11,660 nucleotides of DNA, taken from contig CALKCG010000191.1 of the NCBI GenBank assembly GCA_938082915.1, positions 1-11,660 on the forward strand, in the 5' to 3' direction. This stretch comes from an uncultured archaeon. Its GTDB lineage: Archaea; Thermoproteota; CALKCG01; B24. The notes under the pieces are model-generated. The model did no database searches, was not told where the DNA came from, and was given only the letters and a program-made list of their open reading frames with translations. A program made the position numbers and the translations under genes. Shown here one piece after another: positions 7,073-11,660 of the stretch. Position 1 is the stretch's first letter. Each line of letters opens with the position of its first letter.

Positions 7073-8609
7073 AAGTTCCGATTTTATGTGTGACTTCCAA
7101 CGCCTTGATACGTGAAAGCTTCAGCTCAATCAACGGGTTTATGAGGTTCTTTACGAAGCTTATGAAAAACTTTACTGGCAAACTTATTTTAGGGTTTGTT
7201 TCGGCTAAATACTCCTTAGCTAAGACTGACACCCACTTCATGTCATGACGCCATATAACGCGGTACAACTCCCAGTAGGCGTCGTCGGCATCTTCTAAAA
7301 GCCTTCTGGCTTTATGCCCATGGAGGTTGGTCATTGGAACGTATAGTAGTGGAACTATCAAACTCTTGTAGGGATTAAGTCTATCGACTAAATCAGCCGT
7401 AGCCAATACGTCTTCAGGCCCCTCACCCGGCAGGTTTACTATTAGCGTAGCGGCTGGAACCCAGTTGAACTCCGAACTCACCTTAAAAGCCTCTTCAACA
7501 ACATCAGGCCACTCCTTAGGTGTGAATGGATACGGCTTCATATGCATAAGCTTACCTATGAGTTTGACACTACCCGTTTCAATACCAGTCTGATATCCAA
7601 GCCACCTGCTCTTAGTTAGAGCAAGGACTTCACTGATATCTAATACCAACCTCGGATTTTCAGCTATAGAGCTTAAAGCAGCGTGGCTTACTGAGACAAA
7701 TTTAACGCCTTCAACGCTCATGACCGACTTGAAGAGTTTAAGCACTAAATCAGGTCTCTTCTTGAAGGCTGTTCCACCATACTGTAGAACATCCTCAGCA
7801 TGGAGGCAGATACTCCTCTGACCTGCTTTAACGTTCATATTCACGTCATGTAAAATGTCCCCTAGAGGTTTATGTCTTAAGACCCTCATAGTGACTGTGC
7901 AGAATTCGCACCCCCTTCCACACCCCCTAGATATCTCGATCAAACCGCATATGGTTGCACCTTTGATCCTAGGTATGCTACGGCTTGGATTAGACGTAAT
8001 GATTGTGGGTTTTTCAGGCCTCCAACCTTCGATGATCTTCCTGAAGAGCTTCGGAACCTCTTCTTCAGCTTCACCTATGAATAGTACATCTATCCCAAGC
8101 TTTTCCATATCGTTCATGCTTAGTTGCCATGCGCCGGGACCACCTACCACGATGGAGGACCATTTCCTCGCCCTCTGTATGACATCGCTTTTAATCAGTT
8201 TCCTAAACATGTATGCCGAGTATGGCTCACTGTGTATGAGTCCATATGGTCCTGAAAAAGTCGATGAAGCTGGTCCTAAACCCTTTGGATCCATTACGCT
8301 TATACCTATAATCTTAGTTTCCTCGGAAATAACCTTAGACAGGGACTTCGGATGAGTCACCACTATTTCATCGGGTTTTACAACGTTTGAATCGACCAGT
8401 ACGCTTTCAACTATTCTAAGAGATAGGGGTGCTATAAGAGCTCTTCCGTTGGAATCTAATGGTATAGGTTTCAGTAAGAAGTTCATGGCTATGTTAAACG
8501 GTTTAAACCCTGATACTGGACCAGTCGTCATGAACCCTAGGAAAATGTTGCCACCGTAGTTGCACATCAAGGTTTCATCCGCGGTTAATATAACTTTATA
8601 ACCGCACAT
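7071..8609 (-). CDS. Archaeal B12-binding-like / radical SAM protein of unknown function
   Basis: A 512-residue protein with an N-terminal Rossmann-like region (about 1-215) and a radical SAM domain (about 220-450). The iron-sulfur motif is EISRGCGRGCEFC, with C230, C234 and C237 as CxxxCxxC. Other landmarks are VILTADETLMCNYGG (6-20), VVGGPGAWQL (154-163), LGIDVLFIGEAEEEVP (171-186), LHAEDVLQYGG (269-279), GYQTGIETGSVKLIGK (338-353) and TLIVNLPGEGPEDV (388-401). As I recall, this pattern marks a conserved archaeal COG1032-type family without assigned reaction. The classical DxHxxG cobalamin-binding motif is not seen, so B12 dependence is doubtful. The ATG at 8609 places Met five residues before the first conserved block; no Shine-Dalgarno is seen. 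It is the promoter-proximal gene of a unit with the HDAC-fold enzyme and diverges from purB. Confidence 0.85.
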   Translation of the reverse strand: MCGYKVILTADETLMCNYGGNIFLGFMTTGPVSGFKPFNIAMNFLLKPIPLDSNGRALIAPLSLRIVESVLVDSNVVKPDEIVVTHPKSLSKVISEETKIIGISVMDPKGLGPASSTFSGPYGLIHSEPYSAYMFRKLIKSDVIQRARKWSSIVVGGPGAWQLSMNDMEKLGIDVLFIGEAEEEVPKLFRKIIEGWRPEKPTIITSNPSRSIPRIKGATICGLIEISRGCGRGCEFCTVTMRVLRHKPLGDILHDVNMNVKAGQRSICLHAEDVLQYGGTAFKKRPDLVLKLFKSVMSVEGVKFVSVSHAALSSIAENPRLVLDISEVLALTKSRWLGYQTGIETGSVKLIGKLMHMKPYPFTPKEWPDVVEEAFKVSSEFNWVPAATLIVNLPGEGPEDVLATADLVDRLNPYKSLIVPLLYVPMTNLHGHKARRLLEDADDAYWELYRVIWRHDMKWVSVLAKEYLAETNPKISLPVKFFISFVKNLINPLIELKLSRIKALEVTHKIGT

Positions 8610-8683
8610 ACATGTCTAACAGAATTTTAAATAGCTACTTATTACTTTTTATTTTTACAATTTTATTATAGTGAGTGATCGTC
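8610..8683. promoter_or_regulatory. AT-rich divergent promoter region (radical SAM gene / purB)
   Basis: These 74 bp are only about one quarter G+C. On the minus strand TATTTAAAA lies 24 to 16 bases before the radical SAM ATG, slightly close for a standard TATA-to-start distance. On the plus strand the T- and A-rich stretch 8641-8670 ends in TTTTATTATA. GTGATC at 8675-8680, close to the purB ATG, matches part of the anti-Shine-Dalgarno complement. Exact start sites cannot be fixed by reading. Confidence 0.5.
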
Positions 8684-10036
8684 ATGCCAATCCACCCAAT
8701 AGAGTATAGGTATGGAACGGTTGAGATGAGGAAGATATGGGATAGAGATGAGTGGCTTAAGAGGATGGTAATGGTCGAAGCGGCTCTTTTAAAGGCTTTA
8801 TCCGAAGTTGGATTAGCCCCTTCAGAAGCGGCTGATAAAATCCACGGCCTTATTGAAAGTGGTGCTGTAACTCTTGAAGACATTAACCGTTGGGAACGTG
8901 TAACGGATCATGAAGTCATGGCCGTTGTAAAAGCCTTAGCCGAGGCGAGTGGTACATATAGGGGATACATACACGTCGGTGCCACATCCAACGATATAAC
9001 GGATACAGTCTTAGCCACGCAACTGAGGGATTCCATACATTTAATAGAATCTAAGCTGAAAGACATCGCTATCACACTGATAGATTTATCTGAAAAGTAC
9101 AAGGATCTTATTTGCCTCGGTAGAACGCATGGAATTGCAGCATTACCGACGACTATGGGCTTTAAATTTGCAGTTTACGCTTTAGAAATTTTCCGTCATA
9201 TAGAGAGGCTTGAAGAAGCTAAACCGAGAATATGCGTTGGGAAGATGAGTGGTGCTGTTGGAACTATGGCAAGCTTTGGAAATAAGGGCTTTCAAATTCA
9301 AAAGAGGGTTATGGAGATTATTGGGGTTTATGAGCCCATGATTGCAACTCAAATAGTTCCTAGAGATGGGTTAGCCGAGTTCGTAACTTTAGCTGCGATC
9401 ATATCTTCAACGTTGGATAAAATCGCCAATGAGATTCGAAACCTTCAGAGGAGTGAAATAGGAGAGCTTGAGGAGCCTTTTAGAGAGGATTCTCAAGTCG
9501 GCTCAAGCACCATGCCTCATAAGCGTAATCCGATTAAATGTGAAAAGGTTTGCGGTTTAGCTAGGATTGTAAGGTCTATGGCTTTAGCGGCCCTGGAGAA
9601 CGTAGTACTTGAACATGAGAGAGACCTGACGAATAGCAGTTGTGAGAGGGTTATGCTACCCGAAGTCTGCCTACTTTTAGATGAGCAACTTAAAACAATG
9701 GTTGACGTTTTAAAGGGATTGAAGATATACCCGGATAATATAAGGAGAAATCTCGAGTCCCAGAAAGACCTTATAATGTCTGAAGCCGTTATGATGGCGA
9801 TGTTTTCCAAGGGGGCTGATAGACAATGGTCTCACGAAGTAGTTAGAAGATGCTCTATGGAAGCTTGGAAAACTGGCAGACGCCTCAGAGATGTTCTAGT
9901 GGAGAACCCTGACGTGAGGAGATATTTAACGGTTGAAGAAATCGAGAAAGCTATGACACCTGAAAACTATATAGGTACCGCCAGAGAACAAGTCGAACAA
10001 GTCATAGCGTATATTAGAGGAAAACTTAAAGCCTAG
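8684..10036 (+). CDS. purB: Adenylosuccinate lyase
   Basis: A 450-residue enzyme of the fumarase/aspartase superfamily that acts twice in purine synthesis, splitting fumarate from SAICAR to give AICAR and from adenylosuccinate to give AMP. Numbered from the ATG at 8684: YRYGTVEMRKIW substrate-phosphate region (8-19), HVGATSND (97-104), GRTHG (146-150, H149 the likely general acid) and the superfamily signature GSSTMPHKRNP (273-283) with the mobile-loop serines S274/S275. A GTG three codons upstream opens the frame slightly earlier, but archaeal homologues begin MxIHPIxYRYG, so the ATG is chosen. Length is normal for the short archaeal form. The downstream aminotransferase begins 37 bp after the stop, probably in the same transcript. 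Confidence 0.95.
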   Translation: MPIHPIEYRYGTVEMRKIWDRDEWLKRMVMVEAALLKALSEVGLAPSEAADKIHGLIESGAVTLEDINRWERVTDHEVMAVVKALAEASGTYRGYIHVGATSNDITDTVLATQLRDSIHLIESKLKDIAITLIDLSEKYKDLICLGRTHGIAALPTTMGFKFAVYALEIFRHIERLEEAKPRICVGKMSGAVGTMASFGNKGFQIQKRVMEIIGVYEPMIATQIVPRDGLAEFVTLAAIISSTLDKIANEIRNLQRSEIGELEEPFREDSQVGSSTMPHKRNPIKCEKVCGLARIVRSMALAALENVVLEHERDLTNSSCERVMLPEVCLLLDEQLKTMVDVLKGLKIYPDNIRRNLESQKDLIMSEAVMMAMFSKGADRQWSHEVVRRCSMEAWKTGRRLRDVLVENPDVRRYLTVEEIEKAMTPENYIGTAREQVEQVIAYIRGKLKA

Positions 10037-10061
10037 AATACATTAAAGCTTGTGAATCAAT

Positions 10062-10068
10062 GGAGGTG
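10062..10068 (+). promoter_or_regulatory. Shine-Dalgarno site of the class V aminotransferase gene
   Basis: GGAGGTG ends 5 bases before the GTG at 10074 and is the best ribosome site in the window. It supports the GTG start, which puts MTLLMIPGPT at the N-terminus as in homologues. Confidence 0.75.
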
Positions 10069-10073
10069 TTACA

Positions 10074-11216
10074 GTGACTTTACTCATGATACCTGGACCT
10101 ACAACCCCAGCTCAAAGAGTTATGTTGGCTATGAGCAGACCGTTAATTAACCACAGGGGGCCGGAGTTTAAACTACTTTTAGAAGAAATCCAGGCGGATC
10201 TTAAGTACGTCTTTCAAACTGAAAACCCAGTAGTAATTCTAACGTCCTCCGGAACTGGAGGTATGGAGTTTACTGTAAGTAATGTCATTAATAAGGGTGA
10301 TACCGTGATCGTGCCAACAATGGGCTTTTTCTGCGACAGGTTTGCTGAAATGGTGGAGGCATACGGCGGTAGGGTTTCAAGAGTACAGGTTGAATGGGGT
10401 TCTTCCGTTAAACCAGATATGGTTGAGGAGACTTTCGCTAGAGAACGTAATGTTAAAGCGATATTAATAGTTCACAATGAGACGTCTACGGGCGTTTTGG
10501 TTAGAGATATCGATAAGATATCGCGTATAGCCCACGACCATGATGCACTGGTCATAGTTGATGCTATTTCAAGTCTAGGCGGGGTTGAACTTCCGATCGA
10601 TAAGTGGGATATCGATGCATGCATCACGGGCAGCCAAAAGTGTATAGCGGCTCCTCCGGGATTGGCCTTTGTTTCAGTTAGCAAACGTTTCATAGAGGAG
10701 GCTAAACGGGTAAATAGAGGTGTATACTTTAACCTTAAAGCTTACCTCGAATATATGGAGAGGGGGCAAACCCCCTATACGCCTAGTATTCCTCTCTTCT
10801 ACGCGCTTAGTGAGGCATTAAAAATGGTTAAAGAAGAGGGGCTTGAAGCTAGAATAGCTAGGCATGAAAAATGCGCTAAAGCATTCTACAGAGCTATTGA
10901 GGCGTTGAATTTAGAACCGTATCCCTTCGAATATGAATATCGTTCAAAAACCGTAATAGCCGTTAAAACACCTAAGAACATCGATGCGGAAGAACTCATA
11001 AAGACCATGCGTTTAAAACACGGTGTAGTCATTAGTGGAGGGCAGGGTAAGCTGAGAGGCTCCATCTTTCGAATAGGGTGTATGGGCAATATCTCAGCCT
11101 ACGAAGTCTTGGCTACTGTAAACGCATTAGAATCTTCTTTAGCATACTTAGGCTACGGCGTGGAGGAGGTCGGTATGGGTTTGGCGGAGGCTGGTAAAGC
11201 GTTATGGCCAAACTGA
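10074..11216 (+). CDS. Class V aminotransferase, serine-pyruvate/alanine-glyoxylate type
   Basis: A 380-residue PLP enzyme of fold type I, class V. It reads as the alanine-glyoxylate / serine-pyruvate / serine-glyoxylate group: MIPGPTTPAQRV (5-16), SRPLINHRGPEF (21-32), the LTSSGTGGMEF cofactor loop (56-66), HNETSTG (134-140), D163 in VDAISSLGG for the PLP ring nitrogen, K189 in TGSQKC as the Schiff-base lysine, and R333 in FRIGCMG for the substrate carboxylate. The donor and acceptor amino acids cannot be told from the sequence; a role in glyoxylate/glycine/serine interconversion is the family expectation. The GTG start follows GGAGGTG. Its 3' end overlaps the acylphosphatase start by 13 bases, showing tight co-translation. 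A cysteine desulfurase is excluded by the N-terminal and lysine-region wording. Confidence 0.9.
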   Translation: MTLLMIPGPTTPAQRVMLAMSRPLINHRGPEFKLLLEEIQADLKYVFQTENPVVILTSSGTGGMEFTVSNVINKGDTVIVPTMGFFCDRFAEMVEAYGGRVSRVQVEWGSSVKPDMVEETFARERNVKAILIVHNETSTGVLVRDIDKISRIAHDHDALVIVDAISSLGGVELPIDKWDIDACITGSQKCIAAPPGLAFVSVSKRFIEEAKRVNRGVYFNLKAYLEYMERGQTPYTPSIPLFYALSEALKMVKEEGLEARIARHEKCAKAFYRAIEALNLEPYPFEYEYRSKTVIAVKTPKNIDAEELIKTMRLKHGVVISGGQGKLRGSIFRIGCMGNISAYEVLATVNALESSLAYLGYGVEEVGMGLAEAGKALWPN

Positions 11217-11485
11217 GGCTCCACGTGTTTATTCAAGGCTCTGTTCAAGGAGTAGGCTTTAGATACAACCTTAGAAGAGTAGCTCTTTTAAATGGTGTTA
11301 ACGGGTGGGTTAGAAACCTTCCAGATGGAAGGGTTGAAGCAGTATTAGAGGGGGAGGGGGAGGCTGTCAGAAAGGTTTTGGCATGGTGTCGAAGAGGACC
11401 ATCATCGGCTAAAGTAGATAGCGTTGTATTTTACGAAGAGCCATACAAAGGTGAGTTTAAAACCTTTGAAATAAGATGGTGGTAA
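11204..11485 (+). CDS. acyP: Acylphosphatase
   Basis: A 93-residue alpha/beta protein that hydrolyses carboxyl-phosphate bonds such as acetyl phosphate and 1,3-bisphosphoglycerate. The family signatures are present: GSVQGVGFRYNL (12-23) with catalytic R20 in the phosphate cradle, and GWVRNLPDGRVEAVLEG (34-50) with catalytic N38. It also has GPSSAKVDSV (65-74) and the closing FKTFEIRWW strand. The size is typical of a free-standing enzyme, not the HypF domain. The start codon lies inside the end of the aminotransferase gene (13-base overlap, different frame). GGAGG at 11186-11190 is rather far upstream, so translational coupling is likely. The physiological role of archaeal acylphosphatases is unsettled. 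Confidence 0.93.
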   Translation: MAKLRLHVFIQGSVQGVGFRYNLRRVALLNGVNGWVRNLPDGRVEAVLEGEGEAVRKVLAWCRRGPSSAKVDSVVFYEEPYKGEFKTFEIRWW

Positions 11486-11486
11486 A

Positions 11487-11660
11487 TTGAAGATCATAGT
11501 TCTAAGCGATATACACGGCAATTTTAAAGCAGTTTACAAGATTTCAAGAGAAGCGTTAAAGCTTAAACCGGATCTATTAGTCATATGCGGCGATATTACG
11601 CATTTTGGAAGTCTAAATGAAGCTGAGAAGATACTAAGCGTCTTCAAAGGGTTTCAAACG
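11487..11660 (+). CDS. Metallophosphoesterase, N-terminal part (partial, runs off window)
   Basis: A TTG at 11487, two bases after the acylphosphatase stop's first free base and 4 bases after a GGTGG ribosome site (11478-11482), opens a frame that stays open for 58 codons to the end of the window. The product begins MKIIVLSDIHGNFKAV, with metal ligands D8 and H10, and continues to LVICGDITHFG (31-41) with the bridging D36. This is the calcineurin-type fold, and the GDITHFG wording resembles the archaeal Icc-related (COG2129-like) phosphoesterases. The remaining metal motifs (GNHD, GH, GHxH) would lie beyond the window, so substrate and completeness cannot be judged. It is probably the fourth gene of the purB transcript. 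Confidence 0.85.
   Translation, partial: MKIIVLSDIHGNFKAVYKISREALKLKPDLLVICGDITHFGSLNEAEKILSVFKGFQT

Noticed and set aside
7855..8355. Plus-strand frame of 166 codons inside the radical SAM gene
   Set aside because: It is the antisense shadow of the conserved B12-like and CxxxCxxC coding region and has no domain features of its own.
8675..8683. GTG three codons upstream as the purB start
   Set aside because: Archaeal PurB proteins begin at the MxIHPIxYRYG block. The GTG more likely belongs to a GTGATC ribosome-binding element before the ATG at 8684.
10761..10776. Perfect hairpin AGGGGG-CAAA-CCCCCT
   Set aside because: It lies in the middle of the class V aminotransferase coding frame and encodes ordinary residues (RGQTP). 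There is no T-run after it, so a terminator or riboregulator is not supported.
1..11660. CRISPR array, insertion sequence, tRNA or rRNA
   Set aside because: No spaced direct repeats, transposase frame, terminal inverted repeats or cloverleaf/TTCRA-type signatures were found. The gaps between genes are all shorter than 135 bp.

Overview
The window looks like chromosomal DNA of a hyperthermophilic archaeon. The left edge carries the C-terminal end of a reverse gyrase, which is a marker of hyperthermophiles. The adenylosuccinate lyase, class IV and class V aminotransferases, TldD/TldE pair, archaeal-type radical SAM protein and DIHGN/GDITHFG phosphoesterase all look archaeal in wording. Arg is mostly AGA/AGG, and GTG and TTG starts are common. 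Translation signals are mixed: GAGGTG-type Shine-Dalgarno sites precede genes inside or behind other genes, while genes at divergent promoters have none and are probably leaderless or nearly so. The TACK/Thermoproteota side is my best guess, but sequence reading alone does not settle the lineage.

Layout: (1) 1-473 +, 3' end of the reverse gyrase gene. (2) 481-1665 -, an M20 metallopeptidase/deacylase of ArgE/DapE type, convergent with the reverse gyrase gene. (3) 1666-1715, a 50-bp divergent promoter region holding three perfect palindromes. (4) 1716-3075 +, a nucleoside 2-deoxyribosyltransferase-like protein followed by a branched-chain amino acid aminotransferase (ilvE). (5) 3209-5950 +, tldD-tldE, preceded by a 133-bp leader region with a 17-codon ORF in frame with tldD. 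(6) 5993-8609 -, a two-gene unit read right to left: a conserved archaeal B12-binding-like/radical SAM protein, then a histone-deacetylase-fold amidohydrolase. (7) 8610-8683, a very AT-rich divergent promoter region. (8) 8684-11660 +, purB, a class V aminotransferase, acylphosphatase and the start of a metallophosphoesterase, tightly packed and probably one transcript.

Most of the window is housekeeping: DNA topology, amino-acid and purine metabolism, peptide turnover. I saw no mobile element, CRISPR array, tRNA or rRNA. I did not find a clear new system. The items most worth following are the radical SAM + HDAC-fold operon (both functions unknown in archaea), the palindrome cluster at 1670-1708, and the short ORF that abuts tldD.
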